Source: Achromobacter pestifer | Lineage (GTDB): Bacteria; Pseudomonadota; Gammaproteobacteria; Burkholderiales; Burkholderiaceae_B | Reading direction: 5' to 3' | NCBI RefSeq assembly: GCF_902859625.1 | Contig: NZ_CADIJX010000006.1 | Span: 1-64,000, forward strand | DNA length: 64,000 nt | In this document: positions 1 through 9,073 of the stretch, piece by piece | Numbering within the stretch: position 1 is the first letter of the stretch | Layout of the letters: each line of letters begins with the position of its first letter | Notes under the pieces: model-generated | The model's database searches: none | What the model saw: only the letters and a program-made list of their open reading frames with translations | Told to the model about the DNA's origin: nothing | Program-made: the position numbers and the translations under genes

Positions 1-30
1 GACGTCTGTGAAAGTAGGTCATCGTCAGGC
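1..30 (+). rRNA. rrf: 5S rRNA, 3' end only
   Basis: The first 30 bases match the conserved 3' end of betaproteobacterial 5S rRNA (GTGAAAGTAGGTCATCGTC then AGGC). The rest of the gene, and presumably the 16S-23S operon, lies before the window. A strong terminator follows within 12 bases, as expected for the end of an rrn operon. Confidence 0.85.
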
Positions 31-41
31 TTTTATTCCGC

Positions 42-71
42 AAAACCCCACAGGTGATCCTGTGGGGTTTT
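42..71 (+). terminator. rho-independent terminator of the rrn operon
   Basis: A 13-bp perfect stem (AAAACCCCACAGG pairing with CCTGTGGGGTTTT) around a TGAT loop, just after the 5S 3' end. The T-run closes the stem. Confidence 0.85.
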
Positions 72-123
72 GTCTTTGGGGCTTCGGATAGTGAAGTGCC
101 CATCCAAGTGCTGAATTGAAGAA

Positions 124-158
124 CTCAGATGAAGTGCTTCATCTCAGATGAAGTGCTT
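124..158. repeat. two-copy direct repeat in the rrn trailer
   Basis: The 16-base word CTCAGATGAAGTGCTT occurs at 124-139 and again at 143-158, a 19-base period. It lies between the rrn terminator and the next terminator. No coding role is seen. Confidence 0.6.
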
Positions 159-188
159 TATTGACTACTCGTATTGAATTCCATGAAG

Positions 189-222
189 AAAACCCCTCGC
201 GGCTGACGCCGCGAGGGGTTTT
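189..222. terminator. bidirectional terminator between rrn trailer and the acetyltransferase gene
   Basis: A 15-bp perfect stem (189-203 with 208-222) and TGAC loop, with an A-run on one side and a T-run on the other. It can end transcription from both directions and lies just beyond the stop of the minus-strand acetyltransferase gene. Confidence 0.8.
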
Positions 223-250
223 TGTTTGGGTGCGGAGATTTCGGTTGCGT

Positions 251-850
251 TTAACAATCGGCCGGGTTGATCAACGAGGTCAGGACATGGTCTGTCCACG
301 CGCCATTGATCAGTAAATAGGATCGGGCCTCACCTTCACGCTGGAAGCCCAGGCGGGCCAGCAAGTGGGCGCTGCGCGTATTGTCCGACTGGTAATTGGC
401 CATGATCCGGTGCAGCTTCATGTCTTGGAAGACGTGGGCAATCGCGGCGGTCAATGCTTCGTGCATCAGGCCTTGTCCTTGCTGCCATTCGGCGATGGAA
501 TAGCCCAAATGACATGCCTGAAACACCCCTCGGATGACGTTGGTGAAGTTGCAGATGCCGGCCAGTTGCCCGTCTCCACGGCTGAATAACAGTAGATGCA
601 GGGCTTCGCCCGTTGCATTTCGCTCTTCCATGCCATGAAGGCGTTCGATGACTGCTTGGCGCTCGAAGAACGCTGCATTTCGCAGGGGTTCCCAGGGTTG
701 CAGGTGCGTCTGATTTTCCAGCAGATATGCCTGCACGCTTTCCGCGTGTACGACTTGAGCCGGAATCAGCCGCAACCGATCTGTCGTCAGGCCGGTTGCT
801 GGCAATACATGCGGGTTCTGGTTCATGGTGCCGTGGCGATGCGGGATCAA
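251..850 (-). CDS. GNAT N-acetyltransferase, RimJ/RimL type
   Basis: A GCN5-related acetyltransferase of the ribosomal-protein-alanine acetyltransferase (RimJ/RimL) type that would use acetyl-CoA. Visible features are an N-terminal TDRLRL strand and the acetyl-CoA loop region around [11 protein letters not shown], followed by [11 protein letters not shown] and a C-terminal [11 protein letters not shown] motif, all typical of the family. The longest frame starts with TTG at 850 and overlaps the dctD stop (TTGA), which would couple translation. An ATG at 826, eight codons in, is an equally plausible start. The gene is last in the dctB-dctD direction and could be cotranscribed with them. The true substrate (S5, S18, L12 or a small molecule) cannot be read from the sequence. 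Confidence 0.8.
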   Translation of the reverse strand: MIPHRHGTMNQNPHVLPATGLTTDRLRLIPAQVVHAESVQAYLLENQTHLQPWEPLRNAAFFERQAVIERLHGMEERNATGEALHLLLFSRGDGQLAGICNFTNVIRGVFQACHLGYSIAEWQQGQGLMHEALTAAIAHVFQDMKLHRIMANYQSDNTRSAHLLARLGFQREGEARSYLLINGAWTDHVLTSLINPADC

Positions 851-2262
851 TACGGGTTGTGCAGATATTGCTGGCGGTCGATGCCGTGGCGTTGCAGCTT
901 GTCGTAGAACGTCTTGCGGGGAATGCCTAAGGATTCCAGGGTGGCTTTGATGTCGCCTCGGTGCGCCTGAAGCGCATCGCGAATCAGCTGCGCTTCAAAG
1001 TGCTCGACTCTTTCCGGCAGGCTTTGAGCTTGCTTCTGTGCTGCGGGGACTTCCACCAAGGGGGCATTCAGCACGCCAAGGACCACGCGCTCGGCAAAAT
1101 GCGCAAGTTCTCGCACATTGCCGGGCCAATCGTGTGTCATTACATACTGCTTGATGGCGGAGGACATCTCTGGGATGTCGCGGTGAAAGCGGCGGGACGC
1201 ATGACCGAGATAGTGGGCGAACAGTAGCGGGATATCGTCCCGGCGTTCACGCAAGGGCGGGATGCGGATCGTGACGACATTCAAGCGATAGAACAGGTCT
1301 TCGCGGAATGTGGCACGAATGGCCGCACTGCCCAGGTCTTCCTTGGTGGCAGCAACGACACGCAGATCCAGATTGCGGACTTCATTGCTGCCCAATGGGG
1401 TGATCTGGCGTGATTCGAGCACGCGCAGCAGTTTGACCTGCACGGCCAGCGGCATGCTTTCGATTTCGTCCAGGAACAAGGTACCGCCGCTGGCATGTTC
1501 GATGCGGCCGATGCGCTTTTTCTGAGCTCCCGTGAAGGCACCCGGTTCGTGTCCAAAGAGTTCGCTTTCGATGACGCTTTCGGGCAGGGCACCGCAGTTG
1601 ATCGCGACCAATGCGCGATGCCGGCGGCGGCTGAGGCGGTGCAGTGCAGTGGCTACCACTTCCTTGCCGGTGCCCGTTTCACCTTCGACCAGCACATCGA
1701 CATCGGCGTCGGCGATATGACGTAGTGTCTGCTTGATGCGCTGCATGGCCGGCGTGCTGCCGATGAAGGGCACTTCGTCGGCTTCCACCGCAAAGGCGGC
1801 TTCCCGCAGACGCCGGTTTTCCAGCACCAGATGACGCTTTTCAGCAGCGTGCGTGACGGCGGTGATAAGCCGGTCAGGCGCATAGGGCTTGGCCAGGAAG
1901 TCGTAGGCGCCATCTTGCATGCATTGCACGGCGGTGGCGATATCTCCATGTCCCGTGATGAGGATGACGGGAAGCTCGGGATCGATATCGCGCAGACGAT
2001 GAAACAGTTGCAGCCCATCGATATCCGGCATGCGGATGTCGGTCACCACGACACCGTTGAAATCACGGTGCAACTGAGGCAGGGCCGAACGAGCGGTGGC
2101 GTGGGCATCCACCGTCATGCCATGCAGCTTGAGCGTCTGTAGGTTTGCCCGCCGCAATTCTTCGTCGTCGTCGATGAAGACAACGTGAGGTTGGATGGGC
2201 GTGGGAACCCATTCCTCGGCGGATGCGGAGGTGGCAGGAAGCGTTTCTGGAGCGCGTGTCAT
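847..2262 (-). CDS. dctD: C4-dicarboxylate transport response regulator DctD (sigma-54 activator)
   Basis: NtrC-family activator of 471 aa in the usual three-part order. The receiver domain has an acidic pocket at D31-D33 and the phospho-acceptor D75 (VVVTDIRMP). The AAA+ domain has Walker A GETGTGKE at 194-201 and the sigma-54 contact loop GAFTGA at 241-246. A Fis-type HTH lies at the C-terminus ([19 protein letters not shown]). All key residues are intact. The ATG overlaps the dctB stop by 4 bases, so kinase and regulator are made from one operon. Its likely targets are the tandem repeats and sigma-54 promoter in front of dctA. The neighbouring dctB and dctA make the Dct assignment much firmer than the domain order alone. 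Confidence 0.92.
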   Translation of the reverse strand: MTRAPETLPATSASAEEWVPTPIQPHVVFIDDDEELRRANLQTLKLHGMTVDAHATARSALPQLHRDFNGVVVTDIRMPDIDGLQLFHRLRDIDPELPVILITGHGDIATAVQCMQDGAYDFLAKPYAPDRLITAVTHAAEKRHLVLENRRLREAAFAVEADEVPFIGSTPAMQRIKQTLRHIADADVDVLVEGETGTGKEVVATALHRLSRRRHRALVAINCGALPESVIESELFGHEPGAFTGAQKKRIGRIEHASGGTLFLDEIESMPLAVQVKLLRVLESRQITPLGSNEVRNLDLRVVAATKEDLGSAAIRATFREDLFYRLNVVTIRIPPLRERRDDIPLLFAHYLGHASRRFHRDIPEMSSAIKQYVMTHDWPGNVRELAHFAERVVLGVLNAPLVEVPAAQKQAQSLPERVEHFEAQLIRDALQAHRGDIKATLESLGIPRKTFYDKLQRHGIDRQQYLHNPY

Positions 2263-4250
2263 GGCGTGATGGCCAGAGAGGATTTTCTGGGAACTGCCTT
2301 ACGCAGCGTCAGGGTAAACATGGCACCGAGTTGCGGGCCGTGCGGCGCGGGAAAACCAGGGTCATTGGGATGTGCTGCGCGCAGTTCGCCGCCGAACTCG
2401 GTGACGAGGTCGCGACAGATGACGAGCCCCAGGCCCAGGCCTTCCGGCTTGCTTGTATGAAACGGGGTGAACAGACGCGCCCGGGCTTCAGGCGACAGGC
2501 CTGGACCGTTGTCGCTGACATGCACCAGCACCGTTGCGCCCAGGTCTTGAAGTGCAACGACGACTCGGCCATCCAACTGGTCTTCCAGCGCTTCCAGGGA
2601 GTTTTGCAGCAGATTCACCAGTACCTGTTCCAACCGGACGCGGTTGGCTCGAACCAGGAAATCCTGACTTTCTGGCGGACGCTGAAGCGTGACCCCCTGA
2701 CGGCGCGCGCGAGGGCCGACCAGTAGCAGGGCGCCTTCCAGCGCTTCCTTCAGGCTGGTGGGACCCACCGAGGCGCCCGCCTTGCGGGAAAAAGCGCGTA
2801 ATTCGCCGGTGATATGCCCGATGCGTTCGGTCAGCGCAGCGATGGTGCCCAGGTTTTCCTGTGCAGAGCCGGCATCCTGGCGTCGAAGGAATTCGGATGC
2901 ATTGTCCGCATAAGTGCGGATAGCTGCGACAGGTTGATTGATCTCGTGTGCGACCCCGGCGGCAACCTGGCCCAGCAACGCCAACTTGCTGGCCTGTACG
3001 AGTTCATCCTGCATGTTGTGGAGCCGGGCTTCGGCACGCTGGCGTTCATCCATTTCGTCCATCAGGTGCTCGTTCACTTCAAGTAATTGAGCGGTGCGTT
3101 CGTCCACCAGCCCCGCCAACTGCGCCTGAATGGCGGCTTGCTGTTCCGTGCGCTCACGATCTCGGTGCCGCCGATACAGCACGATGCCGATGACGGCGGC
3201 CAATAGGCTCTGGGCCAACAGGGCACCCAGTTGGGCGTTGGCAGTAGCCTGGTTCATCGCCGTTTGCACGGGTGACAGCAGGTGCAGCGTCCACCCCGGC
3301 GATTCGACGATGGGCAGCGTGGTGTGCAACAGGGGTGCGCCCTTGGGCAGCGGCGGCAAAGCGGTATTGATGCGCACCAGTTGGCCCGTGCTGACGGGAG
3401 TCAGCGGCGGGGCGAGCGGGAGCGGCTGGAATTGGGCGTCGCCGAATTGCAGGCTGGTGCGCAAGCTCTGCGCCAAGGCGGGCGCAAGCGGTGCCAGGAC
3501 ATCAAAACGCCAGTCGGGGATGCTGCCCAGCAGGACGACACCATGTTCATCGGTGACAAAGATAGGCGCACTGGATTGGCGCCAGTCAGACTCCAGGTCT
3601 CGGAAATCCACCTTCAGCACGATGACCCCAAGTAAATCGCCATTGGTGTCGTCGATGCGACGCGACAGGTACAGGCCGGCCTCGTGGCTGACTGTGCCCA
3701 ATGCGAAGTGCTCGGCCGAGCCATTGGCGACGGAGCCTTGGAAGTAAGGCCGGAATTGATAGTCCACGCCGACAAAGGTGGCGGGTTCGCGCCAGTTGCT
3801 CGCGGCGATGGCCAGGCCTTTTTTGTCCAGCAGGTAGATGGCGGAAGCGCCCACGCCGCGGCTGAGCGTATCGAACTTTTCGTCCAGCGATTCGATCTGC
3901 ACGGCGGAGGCGCCTTGCAGCGCTGCCCGTATATCGACGTCGCGCGTCAACACGAAAGGCAACGCTCTGAACTTGTCCAAATTGTTGCGAAGCAGGGCGG
4001 CGTTGACCTGGCCTGCGGTGCGCGCTTGCGCGGCCGCTGCTTTGATTGCCCCTTCGCGTGCCCATTGCGTCGCGATGTGCAGCACACCGAAAACAATGCC
4101 AATGGCCAGCAGGATCATGGCGGCACGCCATACCCAAGACCCGCTTGCCGAGCGCTGGCCGCGCGGCGATTGGGCGGATTGGTCTGGGCCTTGGCCGGCC
4201 GAGGAGGTGGGGGAGGAAGGCAATGGCATGGTTTGTGCGGGTTTCCGCAC
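2259..4250 (-). CDS. dctB: C4-dicarboxylate sensor histidine kinase DctB
   Basis: Membrane sensor kinase of up to 663 aa. A first membrane segment lies at about residues 41-62. A large periplasmic region of about 270 residues follows, of the double-Cache type that binds succinate, malate or fumarate in this family. A second membrane segment lies at about 341-360. After a coiled-coil linker comes the HisKA domain with phospho-acceptor H435 (VAHEINQP), then an HATPase_c domain with [17 protein letters not shown] and [10 protein letters not shown]. The longest frame starts with GTG at 4250, but that codon lies inside the candidate DctD site. The ATG at 4229 (MPLPSSP) is a good alternative start. 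It is divergent from dctA and overlaps dctD. Confidence 0.92.
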   Translation of the reverse strand: MRKPAQTMPLPSSPTSSAGQGPDQSAQSPRGQRSASGSWVWRAAMILLAIGIVFGVLHIATQWAREGAIKAAAAQARTAGQVNAALLRNNLDKFRALPFVLTRDVDIRAALQGASAVQIESLDEKFDTLSRGVGASAIYLLDKKGLAIAASNWREPATFVGVDYQFRPYFQGSVANGSAEHFALGTVSHEAGLYLSRRIDDTNGDLLGVIVLKVDFRDLESDWRQSSAPIFVTDEHGVVLLGSIPDWRFDVLAPLAPALAQSLRTSLQFGDAQFQPLPLAPPLTPVSTGQLVRINTALPPLPKGAPLLHTTLPIVESPGWTLHLLSPVQTAMNQATANAQLGALLAQSLLAAVIGIVLYRRHRDRERTEQQAAIQAQLAGLVDERTAQLLEVNEHLMDEMDERQRAEARLHNMQDELVQASKLALLGQVAAGVAHEINQPVAAIRTYADNASEFLRRQDAGSAQENLGTIAALTERIGHITGELRAFSRKAGASVGPTSLKEALEGALLLVGPRARRQGVTLQRPPESQDFLVRANRVRLEQVLVNLLQNSLEALEDQLDGRVVVALQDLGATVLVHVSDNGPGLSPEARARLFTPFHTSKPEGLGLGLVICRDLVTEFGGELRAAHPNDPGFPAPHGPQLGAMFTLTLRKAVPRKSSLAITP

Positions 4251-4283
4251 ATTCTATTCCTTTTTTGTGCGGGTTTTCGCCGA
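4234..4283. promoter_or_regulatory. tandem inverted repeats, candidate DctD upstream activating sequence
   Basis: Site 1 is a perfect 7-bp inverted repeat TGTGCGG-GTTT-CCGCACA at 4234-4251. Site 2 repeats TGTGCGG-GTTT at 4266-4276 with a degenerate second arm (4 of 7 bases). The two start 32 bp apart, about three helical turns. They lie about 85-135 bp upstream of the sigma-54 promoter for dctA and overlap the dctB start region. Tandem enhancer sites are the known arrangement for DctD. The assignment to DctD is inferred from position and symmetry. Confidence 0.7.
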
Positions 4284-4367
4284 TTTTCGGGGCTTCAACA
4301 GAATAGAAAACCAAAGAAGTCCCTATTTATCAAGGGCTTGTGGATGTGTCTGGGGTGCTTCAGGACT

Positions 4368-4383
4368 TGGCACGGCGTTTGCA
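4368..4383 (+). promoter_or_regulatory. sigma-54 (-24/-12) promoter of dctA
   Basis: TGGCAC-GGCGT-TTGCA matches the sigma-54 consensus at every conserved base. The -24 GG (4369-4370) and -12 GC (4381-4382) are separated by exactly 10 bases. Transcription would start near 4394, leaving a leader of about 130 bases before the dctA ATG. The presence of DctD and of tandem enhancer-like repeats upstream fits. Confidence 0.85.
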
Positions 4384-4525
4384 TATACGAATGCAAGCCA
4401 GGCGGTATCGAACGCTCGGTGAAATGGGCTTGCGGCGATAACGCAAAGCCATAAAACAGATAACGCTCCGTCGCCCGCCGCGCTCAGCCGCTCCGGGGCA
4501 AGGGGCATTGGTGGGGACAAACCCA

Positions 4526-5872
4526 ATGATCGACGTGGATCAAGGCGCGCCCGCGCGCAAGCTCAAGTTCTATCAAATCCTGTATGTACAGGTGATCTTC
4601 GCCATTGTGGTGGGTATTTTGCTGGGTGCGTTCAAGCCTGAACTCGGACAGCAAATGCAGCCGCTGGGCGACGCATTCATCAAACTGGTGAAGATGATCA
4701 TCGCTCCGGTGATCTTCTTGACCGTGGCCTCTGGCATCGCTGCCATGAGCGACCTGAAGAAGGTCGGGCGCGTGGCAGGCAAGGCCATGCTGTATTTCCT
4801 GATCTTCTCGACGCTGGCCTTGATCATTGGCATGTTGGTCAGCCATCTGGTGCAGCCGGGTGCCGGGATGCACATCGATCCCAAGACGCTGGATGAGAAG
4901 GCCGTGGCGAGTTTCGTGGCCAAGGCGCACGATTCGACCATCTCTGGTTTCCTGATGAACATCATCCCGACGACGATCTTCAGCCCGTTCGTGGGTGGGG
5001 ATATTCTTCAAGTCCTGTTCGTGGCGGTGCTGTTCGGCATTGCGCTGGCGATGGTGGGGGAACGCGGCAAGCCCATTCTGAATTTCATGACGGCGCTGGC
5101 TCAGCCGATCTTCAAGCTGGTCGCCATTCTGATGAAGGCGGCACCGATCGGCGCCTTTGGCGCGATGGCGTTCACCATTGGCAAGTATGGGATCAAGTCG
5201 GTCGTGAATCTGGCGATGCTGGTGGGTACGTTCTATGCCACGTCGGTGTTGTTCGTGGTGGTGGTGCTGGGGTTGGTGGCACGCTACAACGGCTTTTCGA
5301 TTCTGAAGCTGGTGCGCTACATCCGTGAGGAACTGCTGCTGGTGTTGGGCACGAGTTCATCCGAAGCCGCGCTGCCCACCTTGATGCAGAAGATGGAGCG
5401 TGCCGGGTGCTCGAAGTCCGTGGTCGGCCTGGTGGTGCCCACGGGATACTCGTTCAATCTGGACGGGACCAATATCTACATGACGATGGCCGCGCTGTTC
5501 ATCGCGCAGGCTTGCGATATTCCGTTGTCGTTGGGTGATCAGATCCTGCTGCTGGCTGTTGCGATGTTGAGTTCCAAGGGCGCCGCTGGCGTGACGGGCG
5601 CCGGCTTCATCACGTTGGCCGCGACCTTGTCGGTGGTGCCGTCCGTGCCGATCGCCGGCATGACGCTGATTCTGGGCGTGGACCGTTTCATGTCGGAATG
5701 CCGCGCACTGACCAATCTGGTCGGCAATGCGACCGCCGCAGTCGTGGTTGCCCGCTGGGAAGGCGAGCTGGATCAGGAACAGTTGCACGCTGCGCTGGAC
5801 GGCCAGGCACCTGCCATTCCCGAGCCGACGCTGCCTGTTGAACCCCAGACGGCGCTGAGCCATACGGCGTAA
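4526..5872 (+). CDS. dctA: C4-dicarboxylate/H+ symporter DctA
   Basis: Sodium/proton:dicarboxylate symporter of the DAACS family, 448 aa from the chosen ATG (MIDVDQGAP). It imports succinate, fumarate and malate across the inner membrane. Family hallmarks are visible: hydrophobic segments throughout, the serine-rich reentrant loop [11 protein letters not shown], the [11 protein letters not shown] segment and the second loop [14 protein letters not shown]. The frame can be opened six codons earlier at a TTG (4508), but the ATG at 4526 fits the usual DctA N-terminus. It is expressed from the sigma-54 promoter upstream and followed by a terminator, so probably a single-gene transcript. Confidence 0.95.
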   Translation: MIDVDQGAPARKLKFYQILYVQVIFAIVVGILLGAFKPELGQQMQPLGDAFIKLVKMIIAPVIFLTVASGIAAMSDLKKVGRVAGKAMLYFLIFSTLALIIGMLVSHLVQPGAGMHIDPKTLDEKAVASFVAKAHDSTISGFLMNIIPTTIFSPFVGGDILQVLFVAVLFGIALAMVGERGKPILNFMTALAQPIFKLVAILMKAAPIGAFGAMAFTIGKYGIKSVVNLAMLVGTFYATSVLFVVVVLGLVARYNGFSILKLVRYIREELLLVLGTSSSEAALPTLMQKMERAGCSKSVVGLVVPTGYSFNLDGTNIYMTMAALFIAQACDIPLSLGDQILLLAVAMLSSKGAAGVTGAGFITLAATLSVVPSVPIAGMTLILGVDRFMSECRALTNLVGNATAAVVVARWEGELDQEQLHAALDGQAPAIPEPTLPVEPQTALSHTA

Positions 5873-5893
5873 TCGGCGAACGCTACGCTGCAA

Positions 5894-5934
5894 TGAAAAA
5901 TCCCCCGGGTCGAATGACTGCGGGGGATTTTCAT
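5894..5934. terminator. bidirectional terminator between dctA and maf
   Basis: Stem AAAATCCCCC (5897-5906) with GGGGGATTTT (5922-5931) and further A/T pairing outside. It sits between two convergent genes and has A/T tracts on both sides, so it can serve both. Confidence 0.8.
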
Positions 5935-5944
5935 TTGGGCGTAT

Positions 5945-6571
5945 TCAGGGCGTCTGGATGCCGGCCGAGCGCAGCAAGTTCGACGTTTCATACAACGGCA
6001 AGCCCATCACGCCGGTATAGCTGCCGGAAATATGGGAGATGAAGGTGCCGGCCAGTCCCTGGATGCCATAGGCTCCCGCTTTGCCGTAGGGTTCACCGCT
6101 ATCGCAGTAGCGGCCAATCTCGTCGTCGCTGAGCGTTCTCATGCGGACCTGGGTGATGGACACGGCTTCCAGCAATTGTTCGCCCGTCCAGACCGCGACG
6201 GCGGTGTGGACTTCGTGGGCCACGCCCGACAGCGCGCGCAGGATGCGCATGGCGTCGTCGCGATCAGCAGGTTTTCCCAGCACGGCGCCATCCAGGATGA
6301 CCGTGGTGTCGGCCGCCAGCAGCGGCAGGTGGGGCAGAGCCTGACTGTGCATCCAGTCGCGTCCGCGCAGCGCCTTGTCGCGCGCGGTGCGCTGGACGTA
6401 GTCGGCTGCACTTTCGCCAGGATGTTGGGGTTCGTCCTCGCCCGGTGGCGCCGGTACGCGCAGGACGTCGTGCGCCAAGCCGATCTGGGTCAGCAATTCG
6501 CGTCGTCTCGGGCTGGCCGAAGCAAGGTAGAGACGGGCGGGGGAGGCTTCGCGGTCAGCTGTCTGGGGCAT
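5945..6571 (-). CDS. maf: Maf/YhdE-type nucleoside triphosphate pyrophosphatase
   Basis: 208-aa Maf family house-cleaning pyrophosphatase that hydrolyses non-canonical or excess NTPs to the monophosphate. The family signature SASPRRRELL lies at residues 18-27. The catalytic acid is in LAADTT (D88), and KAGAYGIQG is near the C-terminus. The ADTT form, rather than the SDQ form of YceF, points to the dTTP/UTP-preferring YhdE subgroup. It is the last gene of the minus-strand run nadD-rsfS-rlmH-maf and ends at the terminator shared with dctA. Confidence 0.9.
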   Translation of the reverse strand: MPQTADREASPARLYLASASPRRRELLTQIGLAHDVLRVPAPPGEDEPQHPGESAADYVQRTARDKALRGRDWMHSQALPHLPLLAADTTVILDGAVLGKPADRDDAMRILRALSGVAHEVHTAVAVWTGEQLLEAVSITQVRMRTLSDDEIGRYCDSGEPYGKAGAYGIQGLAGTFISHISGSYTGVMGLPLYETSNLLRSAGIQTP

Positions 6572-6605
6572 GCGGAAACAAGGTGGGCGCCGGCCCGGCC
6601 AGCGG

Positions 6606-7076
6606 TCAGGCGCGATGGTAGGGGTGGTTGGTCATGATGGCCCAGGCGCGGTAGAGCTGCTCGGCCAGCACCACGCGCACCATCGGGTGCGGCAGCGTCA
6701 AGGACGATAGGCGCAACTGGCCGCTGCACGAGGCCTTCAGATCGGGATCCAGGCCGTCCGGGCCGCCGACCAGGAAGGCGACGTCCTGTCCGCCTGCCCG
6801 CCATTGTTCCAGCTTCTGCGACAAGGCCATCGTCGTGAGGTCTCGGCCGCGTTCGTCCAGCGCCAGGCGCAAGGCGCCGGCGGGCAATGCGGCTTCGAGG
6901 CGCTTGGCTTCCGCCGCCATCATCTGCGCGGGCGTCTTGCCCGTGGTGCGGGGCTCAGGCTTGATCTCGCGCAGTTCCAGCGCGCAGTCGGCCGGAAGGC
7001 GTTTGGCGTAGTCGGCCCAGGCGGTCTCCACCCAGTCCGGCATCCGCGTACCTACGGCCGCAACGATCAGTTTCAC
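6606..7076 (-). CDS. rlmH: 23S rRNA (pseudouridine1915-N3)-methyltransferase RlmH
   Basis: 156-aa SPOUT-class methyltransferase that methylates pseudouridine 1915 in helix 69 of 23S rRNA on 70S ribosomes. It has the SAM-binding knot motif FLVGGPDGL and the invariant C-terminal tail [14 protein letters not shown]. Length is that of the family. It follows rsfS by 9 bases, so the two are almost certainly cotranscribed. This pairing with rsfS and nadD is conserved in many bacteria. Confidence 0.95.
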   Translation of the reverse strand: MKLIVAAVGTRMPDWVETAWADYAKRLPADCALELREIKPEPRTTGKTPAQMMAAEAKRLEAALPAGALRLALDERGRDLTTMALSQKLEQWRAGGQDVAFLVGGPDGLDPDLKASCSGQLRLSSLTLPHPMVRVVLAEQLYRAWAIMTNHPYHRA

Positions 7077-7085
7077 GGCAAGGAC

Positions 7086-7490
7086 TCAGTTTTCGACGTC
7101 GTCGTAGCCGCTGTTGGTGGGGATCGGCGCGGCGCGGGTCGATTCCGGCAGCAGCTTCACGCGCACCGGCTTGCCACCCCAGATCTCTTCCAGGTTGTAG
7201 TACTGACGAATGGCCGGTTGCATGATGTGCACGACCATGTCGCCCAAGTCGACGACGACCCATTCACCGGTGTCTTCGCCTTCAATGGTGATGCCGGACA
7301 GATCGAGCGCACGGCCGCGGTCTGCCACGCTGGAAGCGAGGGCACGGGTCTGGCGGTTGGAGGTGGCGCTGGCAATCACGACGCGATCGAACAAGCTCGT
7401 CAGATGCGTGGTGTTGTAGACCTTGATGTCTTGCGCCTTGACGTCTTCGAGGGCATCGATGACGGCGCGTTGGAGTTTCGTTATATCCAT
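7086..7490 (-). CDS. rsfS: ribosomal silencing factor RsfS
   Basis: 134-aa RsfS/Iojap protein. It binds L14 on the 50S subunit and blocks subunit joining when nutrients are limiting. The core region (DIKVYNTTHLTSLFDRVVIASATSNRQTRALASSV) and the EWVVVDLGDMVVHIM segment are typical. A C-terminal extension of about 20 residues follows the core. It lies between nadD and rlmH in the same direction. Confidence 0.95.
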   Translation of the reverse strand: MDITKLQRAVIDALEDVKAQDIKVYNTTHLTSLFDRVVIASATSNRQTRALASSVADRGRALDLSGITIEGEDTGEWVVVDLGDMVVHIMQPAIRQYYNLEEIWGGKPVRVKLLPESTRAAPIPTNSGYDDVEN

Positions 7491-7564
7491 AGCTGCAAAT
7501 ATAACCCGCGGACGGACGGCGGATGCCGGCTCCGTGGCGCTTTGGGCGCCCGGCGGGTGTGGGT

Positions 7565-8152
7565 TTATCGGTAAAGGTGGTGCGCCGCAATATAAGCGGC
7601 GACAGCGGGGGGCAGCAGGCCTTCGGTCGATTCACCGGCCGCCAGGCGCCGGCGGATCTCGGAGGCGGATACCGCCATGGGGGCAAAAGGCAGTTCTTCC
7701 AGGCGGTGTTCGTGTTCGTCCAGCCATGCAGCCAGTTCGGCCGGGGGCGTCAACGGGGTGCCGGGGCGGGTTGCCACCGCCAGGTCCACGCGGCTGGCGA
7801 TGTCGCGCCAGTTGCGCCAGGTGCAGAAATTGGCCAGTTGGTCCGCGCCCAACAACCAGACATAGCGGGCATCCTGGGGGAGCGCGCGCAAGGTGTCGAT
7901 GGTGTAGGTTGCGCCGCCCCGTTCGATTTCAATGGGATTGACCGCCAGGCCGTCATGGCCGGAGATGGCCAGTTCCAGCATGTCGCAACGCTGTTCACCG
8001 GTGGCGTGCAAGGCCGCGCGCTGCCAAGGATTGGCGGCGGGGATGAGTTCCACGGCCGCCAGGCCCAGGGTTTGCATGGCATTTTGCGCCAGGGCAAGGT
8101 GTGCGACGTGGACGGGGTCGAAACTGCCGCCCAGGAGACCGATGCGTTTCAA
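7565..8152 (-). CDS. nadD: nicotinate-nucleotide adenylyltransferase NadD
   Basis: 195-aa NadD, which joins nicotinate mononucleotide and ATP to form deamido-NAD in NAD synthesis. The nucleotidyltransferase motif [11 protein letters not shown] is at residues 8-18 and the second motif near the C-terminus is SASEIRRRL. The start is TTG at 8152-8150, which overlaps the hemF stop (TTGA), so translation is probably coupled. No ATG lies nearby that keeps the essential N-terminal motif. Confidence 0.95.
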   Translation of the reverse strand: MKRIGLLGGSFDPVHVAHLALAQNAMQTLGLAAVELIPAANPWQRAALHATGEQRCDMLELAISGHDGLAVNPIEIERGGATYTIDTLRALPQDARYVWLLGADQLANFCTWRNWRDIASRVDLAVATRPGTPLTPPAELAAWLDEHEHRLEELPFAPMAVSASEIRRRLAAGESTEGLLPPAVAAYIAAHHLYR

Positions 8153-9060
8153 ATCCAGTCCCGTGACGTCAGGTAGGCGGCGAGCTCGGCTTCGGGGGTA
8201 CCCGCTTCCGGCTGCCAGTCATACCGCCACTGCGCCATAGGGGGCATGGACAGCAGGATCGATTCCGTGCGGCCGCCCGATTGCAGCCCGAAAAGCGTGC
8301 CGCGATCAAAGACCAGATTGAATTCGACGTAGCGGCCCCGGCGGTAGGCCTGGAAATCGCGTTCGCGCTCCGTGTAGGGTAGCGCGCGGCGGCGTTCAAC
8401 GATGGGCAGGTAGCTGGACAGGAAGGCGTCGCCGACGGAACGGGTCAACGCGAACGAGGCATCGAATCCCGGGGCATTCAGGTCGTCGAAGAAAATGCCG
8501 CCGATGCCCCGCGTTTCATTGCGGTGCTTCAGGAAGAAGTAGTCATCGCACCAGCGCTTGTAGCGCGGGTAATACTCCGCGCCGTGCGCCGCCAGCGCAT
8601 CCCGGCAAACCGTGTGGAAGTGCCGGGCATCTTCCTCGAAGGGGTAGTAAGGGGTCAGGTCGATGCCGCCGCCAAACCAGAAGACGTCGGATTCGGCGTG
8701 GCCGGGCCGGGCCGCGGCCACGAACATCCGCACGTTCATGTGGGTGGTCGGCACATAGGGATTGCGCGGGTGCAGCACCATGGAAACGCCCATGGCTTCC
8801 CAGCCGCGCCCGGCAAGCTCTGGGCGGTGGGCACTGGCCGACGGAGGCAGCTTGGTGCCCTTGACGTGGCTGAACAGCACTCCCGCCCGTTCAAACAGCT
8901 TGCCGCCTTCAAGCAGACGCGACAGGCCGCCGCCGCCTTCGGGCCGGACCCATTCATCGGCGCGGAAGGCGCCGCCTTCCGCTTCTTCCAGGGCGCCGAC
9001 GATGCGGGCCTGCAAGCCGGTGAAGTAGTCGCGGACGGTGGCGACGGGCAAGGCGTTCAT
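8149..9060 (-). CDS. hemF: oxygen-dependent coproporphyrinogen III oxidase HemF
   Basis: 303-aa aerobic coproporphyrinogen III oxidase, which oxidatively decarboxylates coproporphyrinogen III to protoporphyrinogen IX in haem synthesis. Conserved stretches include [56 protein letters not shown] and [14 protein letters not shown]. The reading frame stays open upstream for 82 codons, but the ATG at 9060 gives the family length and N-terminus. It starts 14 bases after the purD stop and overlaps nadD. Confidence 0.96.
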   Translation of the reverse strand: MNALPVATVRDYFTGLQARIVGALEEAEGGAFRADEWVRPEGGGGLSRLLEGGKLFERAGVLFSHVKGTKLPPSASAHRPELAGRGWEAMGVSMVLHPRNPYVPTTHMNVRMFVAAARPGHAESDVFWFGGGIDLTPYYPFEEDARHFHTVCRDALAAHGAEYYPRYKRWCDDYFFLKHRNETRGIGGIFFDDLNAPGFDASFALTRSVGDAFLSSYLPIVERRRALPYTERERDFQAYRRGRYVEFNLVFDRGTLFGLQSGGRTESILLSMPPMAQWRYDWQPEAGTPEAELAAYLTSRDWI

Positions 9061-9073
9061 CTGCGCTTTCCGG

